A stretch of 64,000 nucleotides of DNA from Spirochaetales bacterium (GTDB taxonomy: Bacteria > Spirochaetota > Spirochaetia > Treponematales > Treponemataceae). The notes beneath the pieces are model-generated. The model did not search any database. It was not told where the DNA came from and was given only the letters and a program-made list of their open reading frames with translations. This document shows, one piece after another, positions 54,924-64,000 of this stretch; within the stretch, counting starts at the first letter, position 1, and every line of letters begins with the position of its first letter. The stretch is from contig QKEL01000011.1 in the NCBI GenBank assembly GCA_003252395.1, positions 248,001 to 312,000 on the forward strand. The letters are read 5' to 3'. The position numbers and the translations under genes are program-made.

Positions 54924-57668
54924 TTAAAAAACGCTAAGACGGATACCGCCGGTTACGTGCGGTATGATGCTGTTGATATTGACCTCCGTCGAGCTGACGT
55001 CGGTCGGGATAAACCAGAGTTGGGCCTCGGTGTATGCGGAGAAGGTCCTGAAGGTTTTGCGCTTCGGGATCGTTACCCGCGGGAACTCAAGCTGAACGAG
55101 CATGGCCGAGAGGATCTGAGGGGTGCCGCTCTGGGTTTCGGTAAAAAGGGAGAAATTGGCGCCGATCGCCCCCGAGGCGGAAAGCCAGGAGAAATCGGGT
55201 CCGAAGAAATAGTCCAGGGGAACGTAGGCCACGTTCGCGAGGAGCTTTATGCCGAGCACGTTGCCGCCGTACCGCATGGAGCCCTCGGTGAACACCGCGC
55301 GCTGGGCGTCGGTGAACTGGCCGAATTGGCCCTGCAGCTTTACGTTGTCGTCGAAGAAGGTAAGCCCGATCCCCACGTCGTAAAGCGTCGCGCCCCAGAA
55401 ATGCCAGTCGAAATAAAGGCCCTGGATAAACGAGGGGAGCGCGTACGACGACTTGTCGCCCGGGCGGAGGGCGAGGTTCACCGAGTCAAGGCTGACGTCG
55501 TCGGAGCTGAGCCCCGAGAACGTAAGCTCGTTATTGTAGCGGCCGCCCTCGCCGGGGGAGATGAGCCGGATGGTCGGCAGGGTCTTGTCTATCTGGACGA
55601 TGGAACGGGTTACCGCGGTCTCTCCGTTTCGCATGGTCGCGCGGAGCAGGATAAAGTGGTAGCCCTCGCTGAGTTCGCCCGTTTCCAGGCGGTATCGCCA
55701 CTTCTTGCCCGATTCGGTGGCCACGAAGGTCTTTCCGTTGTCGAAGCTGATCTCCACCTTCTCCACGGCCTTGTCCTGCAGGGCCTTCCGGGTATCCTTG
55801 GGCGTGTCCTTCGATTTCAGGGCGAACACCTCGTCCTCGGTAAGCGCGTATCCCGCGGTACCCTCGAGCCAGGGGCGGTCGATGGCGAAGTCGCCCATGG
55901 CGAGGTTGTCTATGGTCACCCAGGGGCCGCTCGCCGAGTAGACGATTTCGTGGGGGTCCGAGACGATGACCGAGTCTCCCGCGGCCAGGGCGCGCACCTT
56001 GACCGTGTGGGGGCCGTCGGTCACGGTTTCCGGGCTCAGGGTAAACTTGAAATAGCCCGAGGGGCTCAATTCCGCGGTGCCCGCGTCCGCGTCGTCCACG
56101 TAGAGAATAAGGGAGCTTACCGGGTCTTCCGATATGACGCGGCCGTACAGGTTAAAGAGGCCCTGCATGCGCTGGCCGTTCAGGGGATAGAGGAATTCGA
56201 TCCGGTTCCGGTCGTCGCCCCGGTATACCTCGAAATTCCGGGAAACGCGGGTCACGTTCCCCGCGAGGTCTATGCCGCGGACTTCCACGTTGTAGAAACC
56301 TTCCGCGAGGGCGGTCACGTCGATCCCGCCCGAAATGATGAGGGAATTCTCGAAAGAGATCTTGTCGTAGCCGGCGGGCATGGCGGGCTGCTTGGCGTCC
56401 AAGCCGCTTATCCGCGCGGTTACGCCGGCGAGATTGATATTGTCCAGGGTCTGGCCCGAGATAAACAGGGTATTCGCCACGCGGCTTCCGTCCAGGGGGA
56501 GCTCCAGCTTGATGGAGGGCGCGGTGTTGTCGATATTGATCAGGCTCGAATACAGCCCGGTTATGCCGTAATTGTCGTACACGCGGACGAACACCACGTG
56601 GGTCCCGTCCTGGATCACCCGGGTGTCGAAACGGTACGACCACTCGTCGGTCCCCTCGGCCACGTTGAAGGAGTTGCCGTTATCGAGGGAAACCTCCACC
56701 CGCTCTATCCCGTTTTTGTCCGAGGCGGTCCCGCTGACGGTGAGCGAGCCCTTATTCGTGGTCTCGAAGGAGGGGGCGAGAACCGAGGCCTTCGGCTCCT
56801 CCAGCGACACGCGCACGGTCCGCGTAACCTCTTCGCCCCGTACCCCGTGAATGTCCTCGGCGTAGAGGGTGATCGTGTGCTCGTTATCGGTGAGGGTCGA
56901 AAGGGCGACGGGTATGGAATAGCTGTGCTCGATATCCATGGAGATAAACTCCCCGTCGTCGACCTTGTACCACACCCGCGCCGGGGCGTCGTCGTCGTAT
57001 ACCACGCCGGAGACCACGAAGTCCTTCCGGATCACCTCGTTCTCCGCGGGCAGGTGAATCTCCACCACGGGCAGGTCGGTTTGGGGCTCGATGGAAAAGA
57101 GCCAGGAGGAGACGCCGCGCGCGTTGCCCGCCGCGTCGGTGAAGCGGAATTCCATATTGGGCGCGATGGGTTTTTCGGCGGTGCCGACCAGCGCGTTAAT
57201 CGCGGAGGAAAGCTCCAGTGGCTGCCACTCGGTCGCGTCTTTCGCCGTCCGGTCGCCGGGGGCGCGGTATTCCGCCTTCGCGATGGGGTTCGCGTCCACC
57301 GGGTCAAACGCGATTCGCGTCTCGCCGTTCACCGCGTCGCCGGGCTCGGGGAATATCACGGAAATTTCGGGGGGCGTCGTGTCCTTGTTGAACGCCCTGC
57401 GGTCAAGGGTTTCCCGCCCGTTCACGTCGGTGGCGCGGACCAGAAAGTCCAAAGGCCCGTCGGGTCGGGCGGAAATATCGAGGCTCGACGGGGTTTCCCC
57501 GTCGCCTTTGTCGAAGAGGTTCCAGGTAAGGCCGCCGTCGGCGGACCATTCCACCGCCGCGATTCCCGCGCCGTCGGAGGCGTCTACGGCGACGGGCAGT
57601 TTGTCCTGCAGCCAGACGGGCCGAGCCGAGGTATCCACGGACAGGAACGGGGCTTGCGAATCCACCAC
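54924..57668 (-). CDS. Ig-repeat protein ending in outer-membrane barrel, 3' part after frameshift
   Basis: About 914 codons in the second frame of what appears to be one gene of about 1,750 residues (54924-60178). It carries Ig-like units (VSGTASDKNGIERVEVSLDNG, VFVRVYDNYG...), then a C-terminal domain of about 190 residues with membrane-barrel strands (GLYFDWHFWGATLYDVGIGLTFFDD; IGANFSLFTETQSG) ending in SVF, the barrel signature. The first apparent start lies in the middle of homologous sequence, so a separate start is unlikely. The inferred full protein would be an outer-membrane anchor displaying an Ig stalk. The stop is 12 bases before the giant lipoprotein gene. Confidence 0.75.
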   Translation of the reverse strand: MVDSQAPFLSVDTSARPVWLQDKLPVAVDASDGAGIAAVEWSADGGLTWNLFDKGDGETPSSLDISARPDGPLDFLVRATDVNGRETLDRRAFNKDTTPPEISVIFPEPGDAVNGETRIAFDPVDANPIAKAEYRAPGDRTAKDATEWQPLELSSAINALVGTAEKPIAPNMEFRFTDAAGNARGVSSWLFSIEPQTDLPVVEIHLPAENEVIRKDFVVSGVVYDDDAPARVWYKVDDGEFISMDIEHSYSIPVALSTLTDNEHTITLYAEDIHGVRGEEVTRTVRVSLEEPKASVLAPSFETTNKGSLTVSGTASDKNGIERVEVSLDNGNSFNVAEGTDEWSYRFDTRVIQDGTHVVFVRVYDNYGITGLYSSLINIDNTAPSIKLELPLDGSRVANTLFISGQTLDNINLAGVTARISGLDAKQPAMPAGYDKISFENSLIISGGIDVTALAEGFYNVEVRGIDLAGNVTRVSRNFEVYRGDDRNRIEFLYPLNGQRMQGLFNLYGRVISEDPVSSLILYVDDADAGTAELSPSGYFKFTLSPETVTDGPHTVKVRALAAGDSVIVSDPHEIVYSASGPWVTIDNLAMGDFAIDRPWLEGTAGYALTEDEVFALKSKDTPKDTRKALQDKAVEKVEISFDNGKTFVATESGKKWRYRLETGELSEGYHFILLRATMRNGETAVTRSIVQIDKTLPTIRLISPGEGGRYNNELTFSGLSSDDVSLDSVNLALRPGDKSSYALPSFIQGLYFDWHFWGATLYDVGIGLTFFDDNVKLQGQFGQFTDAQRAVFTEGSMRYGGNVLGIKLLANVAYVPLDYFFGPDFSWLSASGAIGANFSLFTETQSGTPQILSAMLVQLEFPRVTIPKRKTFRTFSAYTEAQLWFIPTDVSSTEVNINSIIPHVTGGIRLSVF

Positions 57669-60178
57669 GAAGGTCTCGGCCTCGCTTTGCCAGGTTTCGC
57701 CGCGTCGTCGGTAAAGGCGATTTTAACGTCTTTATAGGTTCCGTCCTTCAGGCCACTCACCGTGGCGACGTTGCCCGACAGGGTCAATTCCAGGCCCAGC
57801 GGCTCGCTTATCAATGCGGGTTCCGGGGCCTTGGCGGCGGCGGCTTTCCCGGCGGCCGACTTCCCGGCGGGCACCGGCTCGGGCGCGGGGATAAGGCGGC
57901 CGACCAGCGTCGCCGATACAGCTTTCCGGTCGCTCTTGCCGTTATACAGCCCGGAAACGCTCGCCCCGTCGTACAGGAGGATCTTTCCGCTGCCGTCGCG
58001 CGTCGGGGAATCCCAAACGAAAGCCTCGTCGTCGGCGATACCGGCGGCGTTGCCCGGGCGAACCACGCAGAACGCGCCCGATACCGACAGGCTCGTTAGG
58101 TCCTTGAACGTAACGGTCACGGCAAGGGTGGTCCAGTCGGCGGGCAAAAGTGCCTTGAGGGGAATGCGCGCGGCGTATCGGCCTTCGGGAGTCTTCGTCG
58201 CGCTCGCCTTCGAAACGGCCCCGCCGTTAAGGCTCCAGTCCACCGAAGAGACGGGGATGGGCGAATCGATGCCCACGAGCACGGCCCCGTCGATCTGTTC
58301 GGCCTTGGGGAAACCGGGCCCCGAGAGGGTCACGAGGGCGCCGTTGGAGAAGGGTACGTCGGCGGGAAGGAGCCGCTCGAGGGTTACCGTCGCCGTGCCG
58401 ACGCTCGCGGGGGTTTTCCCGCTGGCGGGGATGGTTACCTCGCCCGAGGCGGTCAGCGCGTCGTCGGACCACGCGGGCGGCGCGTCCCGGGGAACGGACA
58501 GGTTGGTTACGTAGAATTCGAGGCCCGAAACGACGGTTCGCGCGAAGGCGTCTACCGCGGTCACCTCGAGCCTGGCCAAGCCGTAGGGGAAGTTCGGCGT
58601 AACGGGCACGGTAATGGTCTGCGCGGTAACGCCGCCCTTGATCTTCACGCTTTGTTCGCCCATGCCCGTGACCCGCCAGGAAAGGGCAGTGAGCCCCGCG
58701 GGGGCCTCGACGGTGGCCGTGAGCGCCGCGCCCGATTCCGCGGAAATTTCCCGCGCCGAATCGCCCACGGGCCCGAAGGAGACCGAGGGGGCCACGCCGC
58801 TTATGAGGAAGGTTCTGGCGACCGGCTTTCCCGCGGTTCCCCCGATATCCACCGGGGTGCAGGTTACCGTGTGCCGTCCCGGGGAAAGGCCCGCAAGTGT
58901 AAGGCCGTACGCCCCGGCGCTTTCGATTTCCCGGGTTTCGCCCTTGTCCACCGAAATACGGACCGCCGCGACCCCGTCGTCGTCGGCAACGGAGCCGGCG
59001 AGCCATACGGTGCCGGGCGCGGCCGCGGGACCGGAGTCCGCGACCTCGTCGGCGGCGGGCGAGAGGATCGACAAGACCGGTAGGTCGGCCTGGCGGTCAA
59101 TGGGTATTTTACGGGAAACGGCGGTTACGTTGCCCGCGATATCCGTCGCGGAAACGAACACCTCGACGTTTTTGGCGTTCACGCCGGTTACGTCGAATTC
59201 CTTGATCCAGTAGGGATTGCCCTTAACGAGCTCCAAATCGCCCGTTTCCTTCCCGATCCTCCAGGAAAGGGAGGAAAGGCCAATGGTATCCGTGGCGGTG
59301 CCGCTCACGGAGAACGTCCCGTTAACGGCCGTCTCGGGCAAGGGAGTAATGAAGTCCACCGCGGGCTTCGTATTGTCCACGAAATAAAGGTACGTGTAAT
59401 AGCCGATGGAGCCCTGATCGTCTTCCGCGCGGAACCAGCACACCGAGGGACCGTCGTCGAATTTCAGCGTGTTTATGGGCAGGGAAAACCGCCATATCCG
59501 GTCTTTTTTGTCGAATTTGAGGGAGAGCGGCAGGAAGGTTTTGCCGCCGTCGAGGGAGTATGCGAGGTTTTTTATGCCGTTGCCGTCGAATACGGATCCG
59601 GCAAGGGTTACCTTTCCCGATACCAGGGTACCCATGCCCAGGTTATTGACCGCCGTTTCGGGCTGTTTCCGGTCCAGGTTCCATACGGCGGTGAAGGGCC
59701 TGCCCGCGGTACCGTTTACGTCAACGCCGTAAACGGAAATGATATGGGGTCCTTCGACCAAATCGTTGGTGTCGAGATAATACGACCAAAAGTCCGTGCC
59801 TTCGGCCCGAACGGGCTCGCCGCCGTCGAAAATCAGTTCTACGTGGTCCACGGCGTCGTCGTCGAGACAGGTGCCCACGATATTGAGATTGCCCGGCACC
59901 CGCATGCCGTTCAGGGGATTGGTAATGCGCGCCACGGGAAGGTCCGAATCCGGATCTATATACAGGTTGTACGGCCCTGCCAAGGCTTGATTGCCCGCCA
60001 GGTCGGTGGCCGTTACGAGAATATTGTACTTTCCGGGTTTAGCCCCGGAAATGTCGATCGTCTCGAGCCAGCTGTCCAGCGACGCCGCCGAGGTTTCAAC
60101 CGTTTCGCCGTGGCCCATGGCATGCAGGGACCCGACGGCGATCGCAAAAAAACAAACAAACCAATATGGTCTCAACAT
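57584..60178 (-). CDS. Ig-repeat outer-membrane protein, 5' part before frameshift
   Basis: About 860 codons. Start chosen at ATG 60178: signal peptide MLRPYWFVCFFAIAVGSLHA follows; the upstream in-frame extension overlaps the promoter. Ig-like units start at once (VTATDLAGNQALAG; GTCLDDDAVDHVELIFDGG). After KIAFTDDAAK the frame turns into nonsense (PGKARPRPSWW...) and stops at 57584, while the next frame gives TWQSEAETFVVDSQAPF, a normal Ig junction. An added G at 57700/57701 would restore GCGGGCG and a continuous protein. No good ribosome-binding site precedes the ATG. Confidence 0.75.
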   Translation of the reverse strand: MLRPYWFVCFFAIAVGSLHAMGHGETVETSAASLDSWLETIDISGAKPGKYNILVTATDLAGNQALAGPYNLYIDPDSDLPVARITNPLNGMRVPGNLNIVGTCLDDDAVDHVELIFDGGEPVRAEGTDFWSYYLDTNDLVEGPHIISVYGVDVNGTAGRPFTAVWNLDRKQPETAVNNLGMGTLVSGKVTLAGSVFDGNGIKNLAYSLDGGKTFLPLSLKFDKKDRIWRFSLPINTLKFDDGPSVCWFRAEDDQGSIGYYTYLYFVDNTKPAVDFITPLPETAVNGTFSVSGTATDTIGLSSLSWRIGKETGDLELVKGNPYWIKEFDVTGVNAKNVEVFVSATDIAGNVTAVSRKIPIDRQADLPVLSILSPAADEVADSGPAAAPGTVWLAGSVADDDGVAAVRISVDKGETREIESAGAYGLTLAGLSPGRHTVTCTPVDIGGTAGKPVARTFLISGVAPSVSFGPVGDSAREISAESGAALTATVEAPAGLTALSWRVTGMGEQSVKIKGGVTAQTITVPVTPNFPYGLARLEVTAVDAFARTVVSGLEFYVTNLSVPRDAPPAWSDDALTASGEVTIPASGKTPASVGTATVTLERLLPADVPFSNGALVTLSGPGFPKAEQIDGAVLVGIDSPIPVSSVDWSLNGGAVSKASATKTPEGRYAARIPLKALLPADWTTLAVTVTFKDLTSLSVSGAFCVVRPGNAAGIADDEAFVWDSPTRDGSGKILLYDGASVSGLYNGKSDRKAVSATLVGRLIPAPEPVPAGKSAAGKAAAAKAPEPALISEPLGLELTLSGNVATVSGLKDGTYKDVKIAFTDDAAKPGKARPRPSWWIRKPRSCPWIPRLGPSGCRTNCPSP
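57698..57704 (-). other. Frameshift site inside the Ig-barrel gene
   Basis: Minus-strand GACGACGCGGCGAAACC. Inserting one G gives GAC GAC GCG GGC GAA ACC (DDAGET), joining both halves. There is no long homopolymer or X-XXY-YYZ slippery heptamer here, so a sequencing error or a true mutation is likelier than programmed frameshifting. Confidence 0.7.
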
Positions 60179-60226
60179 AAAACGCAAAAGTGAGGCCAAC
60201 TTTTCTCTATTATCTCTATAAAGTAG

Positions 60227-60255
60227 AGTATACTGCGCTTTGCGCTTTTTGTCAG
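60227..60255 (-). promoter_or_regulatory. Promoter of the giant Ig operon
   Basis: Minus strand CTGACA (60255-60250), 17 bases, TATACT (60232-60227), each five of six to consensus. The predicted leader is about 42 bases, AT-rich. Confidence 0.65.
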
Positions 60256-60355
60256 ATTTTTTCACCTTTCGATTATCGGTAATTTGTTTTTTTTTATTAA
60301 GCGTGATAAGAAACATACCATTTTCAGGAAACCAGTCGGCCGCAAGGCACCCCGC

Positions 60356-60385
60356 TTGCCCGAAATCGGCAAAAAAGTGCACAAT
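60356..60385 (+). promoter_or_regulatory. SDR gene promoter, leaderless layout
   Basis: TTGCCC (60356-60361), 18 bases, CACAAT (60380-60385), 6 bases, ATG at 60392. Confidence 0.4.
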
Positions 60386-60391
60386 TACGGC

Positions 60392-61207
60392 ATGAAATCC
60401 ATCATTATCGTGACCGGAGCGAGTTCGGGCATGGGCCGCGAGTTCGCGCTTCAACTCGCCAGGACGCGAAAAGCCCAGGAAATATGGCTGATCGCCCGTC
60501 GAACGGACAAACTGGAAGACCTTTCACGAGAAATTGCGCGCGTTCCCGGCGCGCCCGAAAGCAGGATACTCCCCATGGACCTCTCCGCGGACTCGGGCCT
60601 GGCCGCGTTTAACGCCGCCCTCGCCGCCGAAGCCGCGGCGGCCGGTCCCGACGGGGGGCTTTTCGTCGATACCCTGGTAAACAACGCGGGGTTCGGCACC
60701 TACGGGCCCTTTGCCGATACGGACCTGGGCCGTCAGCTTGAGATGGTCAGGGTCAACGTGTATGCCCTGACCGCCCTCTGCCACGACGCCCTCCCCTACC
60801 TCGCAAAGGGGTCCCGGGTAATAAACGTCGCGAGCCTCGCGGCCTTCGCCCCCCTGGGCAATTTTGCGGTGTACGGCGCCACGAAGGCCTACGCGCTCAG
60901 CTTTAGCCTCGCCTTCGCGGCGGAGGTGGCCGATCGGGGAATACTCGTTTCGGCCGTTTGTCCCGGCCCGGTGGATACCGAATTCGCCAATGTCGCCTCG
61001 AACGGGGCGCGAACGCGGGTGGTGGACGGGAAAGACCCCGTCGCGGTGGTGGCCCATAGCCTGCGCGCGGCCGACCGGGGAAAGCCCGTCGCCGTCATGG
61101 CGCCAAAGTGGAAGTTCAAGGCCTTCATGAGCCGCTTTATCGGGCGCTATTTCTTCGCGCGGCACACGTACCTGCACGAAAAGCGCCCGTCGGCGCCGGT
61201 TCGGTAA
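60392..61207 (+). CDS. Short-chain dehydrogenase/reductase
   Basis: 271 residues from the ATG at 60392, where the Rossmann fold begins (IIIVTGASSGMG). NNAGFG at about 100-105, catalytic Ser in INVASLAAF and YGATK with Tyr and Lys are present; PGPVDTEF follows. Classical SDR, NAD(P)-dependent oxidoreductase, DltE/YqjQ-like in style; substrate unknown. An upstream extension to 60284 would be Lys/Arg-rich and overlaps the promoter, so it is rejected. Divergent from the Ig operon, convergent with livF. Confidence 0.92.
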   Translation: MKSIIIVTGASSGMGREFALQLARTRKAQEIWLIARRTDKLEDLSREIARVPGAPESRILPMDLSADSGLAAFNAALAAEAAAAGPDGGLFVDTLVNNAGFGTYGPFADTDLGRQLEMVRVNVYALTALCHDALPYLAKGSRVINVASLAAFAPLGNFAVYGATKAYALSFSLAFAAEVADRGILVSAVCPGPVDTEFANVASNGARTRVVDGKDPVAVVAHSLRAADRGKPVAVMAPKWKFKAFMSRFIGRYFFARHTYLHEKRPSAPVR

Positions 61208-61222
61208 CGCCCGCCACGGCGA

Positions 61223-61933
61223 CTACTTTTCGCCGAGATAGGCCTTTCGCACCCGGTCGTCGGCCAAAAGCTCCCGGCCGGGGCCGGAAAAGCCGATGGC
61301 GCCGGTTTCCATCACGTACCCCACGTCGGCCACCTCCAGGGCGGCCTTGGCGTTCTGTTCCACCAAAAGTACCGTAACCCCGCTCTGGTTGATCTGGCGG
61401 ATAATGTCGAAGATCATCCCGACGATGAGGGGCGCGAGGCCGAGCGAGGGCTCGTCCATCATGAGGACCTTGGGGCTGGCCATGAGGGCCCGGCCCACGG
61501 CGAGCATTTGCTGTTCGCCGCCGGAGAGAGTGCCCGCCTTTTGGCGTCGCCGTTCCGCCAGGCGCGTGAAAAGGGAGAAAACCCGTTCCCGGTCCGCCTC
61601 TATCTCGCTTTTCTTGGTTCGCGAATAGGCGCCGAGGCTCAGGTTCTCGTCGACCGTCAGGTTGGGAAACACGCGGCGGCCCTCGGGAACGAGCACCACG
61701 CCCGATTCCACGATGTTTTTGGTCTTGTGCCCCGTAATGGGCGCGCCGTTCCAGCTGATGGCGCCCGACGAGGGTTTTACCAAGCCCATGATCGTGTTGA
61801 GGGTCGTGCTCTTCCCCGCCCCGTTCGCGCCGATGAGGGTCACGATCTTGCCGGCGGGCACCTCGAGACTTATGCCCCGGAGGGCGTGAATGCCGCCGTA
61901 GTGCACGGACAGATTGTCGATTATCAGCATCAT
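61223..61933 (-). CDS. livF: Branched-chain amino acid ABC transporter ATP-binding protein LivF
   Basis: 236 residues. Walker A GANGAGKST, LivF-type PEGRRVFPNLTVDENL, signature LSGGEQQMLAVGRALM, Walker B VLMMDEPSLGLAP. Works with LivG as the ATPase pair that drives branched-chain amino acid import. Start at 61933 in an ATGA overlap with livG, GGGAG four bases upstream. Last gene of the operon in this window. Confidence 0.96.
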   Translation of the reverse strand: MMLIIDNLSVHYGGIHALRGISLEVPAGKIVTLIGANGAGKSTTLNTIMGLVKPSSGAISWNGAPITGHKTKNIVESGVVLVPEGRRVFPNLTVDENLSLGAYSRTKKSEIEADRERVFSLFTRLAERRRQKAGTLSGGEQQMLAVGRALMASPKVLMMDEPSLGLAPLIVGMIFDIIRQINQSGVTVLLVEQNAKAALEVADVGYVMETGAIGFSGPGRELLADDRVRKAYLGEK

Positions 61934-62703
61934 TCCACTCCCAGGTACGCTTCGATTACTTTCGGGTCTTTTTGAACCTCTTCGGGCGTCCCGTGCGCGA
62001 TGGTCATCCCGTAGTCCAGCACGTACATGCGCTCGCATACCCCCATGACCACCTGCATATGGTGCTCTATGAGCACGATGGTAAGGCCGAAGCGCTCGCG
62101 GATACGCAGGATAAAGTCCATCAGCTCCATGGATTCCTGGGGGTTCATCCCCGCCGCGGGCTCGTCCAAAAAGAGCAGGGAGGGCTTCGTGGCCAGCGCG
62201 CGGGCAATTTCGAGCCGCCGCTGCTTGCCGTACGGAAGGCTCGTCGCCGGGTCCGATTCGTGGCTTTCCAGCCCGACCTGGGCAAGGAGGGCCCGGGCTT
62301 CCTCATGCGACCGCCGCTCCTTTTCCGTATACGAAGGCAGGCGGAGCGTCGCCTCGAACAGGTTGACGCCCATCCGCATATGCTGGGCCACGAGCACGTT
62401 GTCGAGCACGCTCATATCCTTGAAAAGCCGGATATTCTGAAAGGTCCGCGCGACGCCCATGCGGGTAATCGCGTGGGGCTTCTTGCCGGTAATGTCCGTG
62501 CCCCGGAAGTACACCTTGCCCGAGGTCGGCTTGTACACGCCGGTGATCAGGTTAAAGGTCGTGGTCTTGCCGGCGCCGTTCGGCCCGATCAGCCCGACGA
62601 TCTCACCGGGCCCGATTTCAACGTTCAGGGCGCTTACCGCGGACAGGCCCCCGAACGACTTATTGACGTCTACGGCCCGTAAAATGGCTTGTTCGTTCGT
62701 CAT
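61930..62703 (-). CDS. livG: Branched-chain amino acid ABC transporter ATP-binding protein LivG
   Basis: 257 residues. Walker [10 protein letters not shown], LivG-type [24 protein letters not shown], signature [16 protein letters not shown] (in place of LSGGQ, normal for LivG), Walker [14 protein letters not shown]. Overlaps livM and livF by 4 bases each. Confidence 0.96.
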   Translation of the reverse strand: MTNEQAILRAVDVNKSFGGLSAVSALNVEIGPGEIVGLIGPNGAGKTTTFNLITGVYKPTSGKVYFRGTDITGKKPHAITRMGVARTFQNIRLFKDMSVLDNVLVAQHMRMGVNLFEATLRLPSYTEKERRSHEEARALLAQVGLESHESDPATSLPYGKQRRLEIARALATKPSLLFLDEPAAGMNPQESMELMDFILRIRERFGLTIVLIEHHMQVVMGVCERMYVLDYGMTIAHGTPEEVQKDPKVIEAYLGVE

Positions 62704-63776
62704 GGCCTCACCTTCCCCTTCCGTTTAAGCCGCAGGCCGAGTTTCGCCAGGCAGTCCCAGCTGAATTCTTTCTTTCCCATCAGGCCCTGCTGGCGGAAAA
62801 TGACCACAGCCATGAGAAGGGCCGAGAAAAACACCATTCGAAGCCCCGGAATGCCCGAAGTGGACACGAAACCGAGGTTGAGCGGACCGTCCAGGAAGCG
62901 CAGGGCCTCCATGGAAACGGTCACCGCCACCGCCGCGATCACGGAGCCGGTAATGGAGCCGACCCCGCCCAATACCACGATCAGGAGGATATCGAAGGTT
63001 TTCAGGAAGATAAACTGCTTCGGGTCGATGGTAGTCAGGTAATGGGCCAAAAGGCCGCCGCCGATGCCGGCGAGAAAGCTCGAAATGGTAAAGGAGAGGA
63101 CCTTCATGCCGAATACGTCGATACCCATGGACTCGGCGGCGATCTCGTTGTCCCGAATCGCCTTGAACGCGCGCCCGTAACTCGACTTTATGAGGAGCGC
63201 CATAAAGGCGACCACCGCCGCCGCGGTAAGCCAGGCCCACCACACGTTCGTGAAGCGGGGAAGGCCCTTGAGGCCCAGGGCCCCGTTGGTAATGGTCTGG
63301 GCGTTGGTCAAAAGCACCCGGATAATTTCCGAAAAGCCCAGGGTCGCGATGGCGAGGTAATCGTCGCGGAGGCGGAGCGCGATAACGCCCAAAAGCCACC
63401 CGATTAAGCCCGCCGCCGCGCCGCCGAGGAGCAGCGCGGGAAGGAAGGGAATGGAAATCTCCGCGAGCAGGGGGTGTATCGGGGCCAGTATGAAATTCGC
63501 CGCCTTTTGCGCGGGCGACATGGTTAATAGGGCGCAGGTATAGGCGCCGATGGCCATGAAGCCGGCGTGCCCCAGGCTAAAGAGGCCCGTGAAGCCGTTA
63601 ATCAGGTTCAGCGATAGGGCAAGAATCACGTTTATCGCGCAGAGCTTGAATATCTGCATGGTAAAGGGGTCCATTAAGCCGTCGAAGGCGAACAGGAGCG
63701 CGAGGAACGCGGCCGCGGCCGCCAGGGTCAGCTTGCCGTTTCGGCCCATTTTTCCGAGGATCGGTAGGGTGCCCAT
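62700..63776 (-). CDS. livM: Branched-chain amino acid ABC transporter permease LivM
   Basis: 358 residues from the ATG at 63776, the second permease of the LIV system. [58 protein letters not shown] and GGVGSITGS are family hallmarks; 8-10 membrane helices. The start overlaps the livH stop by one base (TGATG). An in-frame extension to 63986 runs through livH and is discarded. Confidence 0.95.
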   Translation of the reverse strand: MGTLPILGKMGRNGKLTLAAAAAFLALLFAFDGLMDPFTMQIFKLCAINVILALSLNLINGFTGLFSLGHAGFMAIGAYTCALLTMSPAQKAANFILAPIHPLLAEISIPFLPALLLGGAAAGLIGWLLGVIALRLRDDYLAIATLGFSEIIRVLLTNAQTITNGALGLKGLPRFTNVWWAWLTAAAVVAFMALLIKSSYGRAFKAIRDNEIAAESMGIDVFGMKVLSFTISSFLAGIGGGLLAHYLTTIDPKQFIFLKTFDILLIVVLGGVGSITGSVIAAVAVTVSMEALRFLDGPLNLGFVSTSGIPGLRMVFFSALLMAVVIFRQQGLMGKKEFSWDCLAKLGLRLKRKGKVRP

Positions 63777-64000
63777 CAGACTTTCTCCCCCTGGTTCTTG
63801 CCGAGGAGGCCCGTGGGCTTCACGAGGAGCACCACGATCAGGAGGACGAACGCGAACGCGTCCTTGTAGCCGGTCAGCTCGGGAAGGAAGGCCACGGTCA
63901 TTAGCTCGATAAGGCCCAACAGCAGGCCGCCCAAAACCGCCCCGCCGATGCTGCCGATACCGCCGATAACCGCGGCGATAAAGCATTTAAGCCCGGGCAT
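63776..64000 (-). CDS. livH: Branched-chain amino acid ABC transporter permease LivH, C-terminal part (cut by right edge)
   Basis: At least 74 residues, continuing beyond the window. AAVIGGIGSIGGAVLGGLLLGLIE and LIVVLLVKPTGLLGK are the LivH C-terminal signature. The binding-protein gene (livK) is probably to the right, outside the window. Confidence 0.93.
   Translation of the reverse strand: MPGLKCFIAAVIGGIGSIGGAVLGGLLLGLIELMTVAFLPELTGYKDAFAFVLLIVVLLVKPTGLLGKNQGEKV

Noticed and set aside
57690-57710. Programmed -1 ribosomal frameshift in the Ig-barrel gene
   Set aside because: No slippery heptamer or strong downstream structure is apparent, and a one-base gain restores a perfect domain junction, so an indel or sequencing error is simpler.
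54957-57737. Long plus-strand open frame (about 926 codons) opposite the Ig-barrel gene
   Set aside because: Antisense shadow of a high-GC gene; the translation has no domain logic, while the minus strand gives clear Ig repeats and a barrel.
60284-60391. N-terminal extension of the SDR
   Set aside because: Adds 36 Lys/Arg-rich residues before the Rossmann strand and overlaps the predicted promoter; the ATG at 60392 starts the fold directly.

Overview
The window is a gene-dense, GC-rich stretch (clearly lower GC between about 17.5 and 23.2 kb) from a double-membrane bacterium. Many lipoproteins with loose lipoboxes, outer-membrane-type beta barrels, an LIV-type and a ProU-type transporter, and several large sensory proteins fit a spirochaete of the Treponema side best. 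That placement is an inference from gene style, not from a marker gene. I see no rRNA, tRNA, CRISPR array, transposase or phage module.

Layout. 1-4.5 kb: a tightly overlapped plus-strand operon of an M29 aminopeptidase (cut by the left edge), an aldehyde dehydrogenase, a GH10 xylanase without signal peptide, and a lipoprotein esterase. 4.5-9.4 kb: a minus-strand operon of hybrid histidine kinase, mtnN, luxS and a small outer-membrane protein, that is, AI-2 synthesis coupled to a sensor. It is divergent from an EAL phosphodiesterase. 11-17.5 kb: purU, a degenerate HD-GYP membrane protein with an envelope partner, prfC, and two small genes of unknown role. 17.5-23.2 kb: a lower-GC block of four lipoproteins, one with a transglutaminase core. 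23.3-28.3 kb: a two-domain nucleoside diphosphate kinase, ogt, and proXVW for compatible-solute uptake. 28.7-33.8 kb: an AAC(3)-like acetyltransferase, a class V aminotransferase, an MFS transporter and a degenerate class III cyclase. 33.9-35.8 kb: a MarR-type regulator followed by hgcA and hgcB, the corrinoid protein and ferredoxin pair required for mercury methylation. 35.9-42.8 kb: recQ, small DUF proteins, a lipoprotein, putP, a PNPOx-like protein and an anchored binding-protein-like gene. 42.8-60.2 kb: a 17.3-kb minus-strand operon of two giant Ig-repeat surface proteins, one ending in a barrel and apparently frameshifted, the other a 4,020-residue lipoprotein. 60.4-64 kb: an SDR and livHMGF (livH cut by the right edge).

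The points most worth attention are: the MarR-hgcA-hgcB operon with a palindrome inside its promoter and a Cys-to-Ser change in a ferredoxin cluster motif; a recurring promoter layout in which the -10 hexamer ends 5-9 bases (most often 7) before the start codon with no Shine-Dalgarno sequence, which predicts leaderless mRNAs; the twin operator-like repeats upstream of prfC; and the giant Ig-protein operon.
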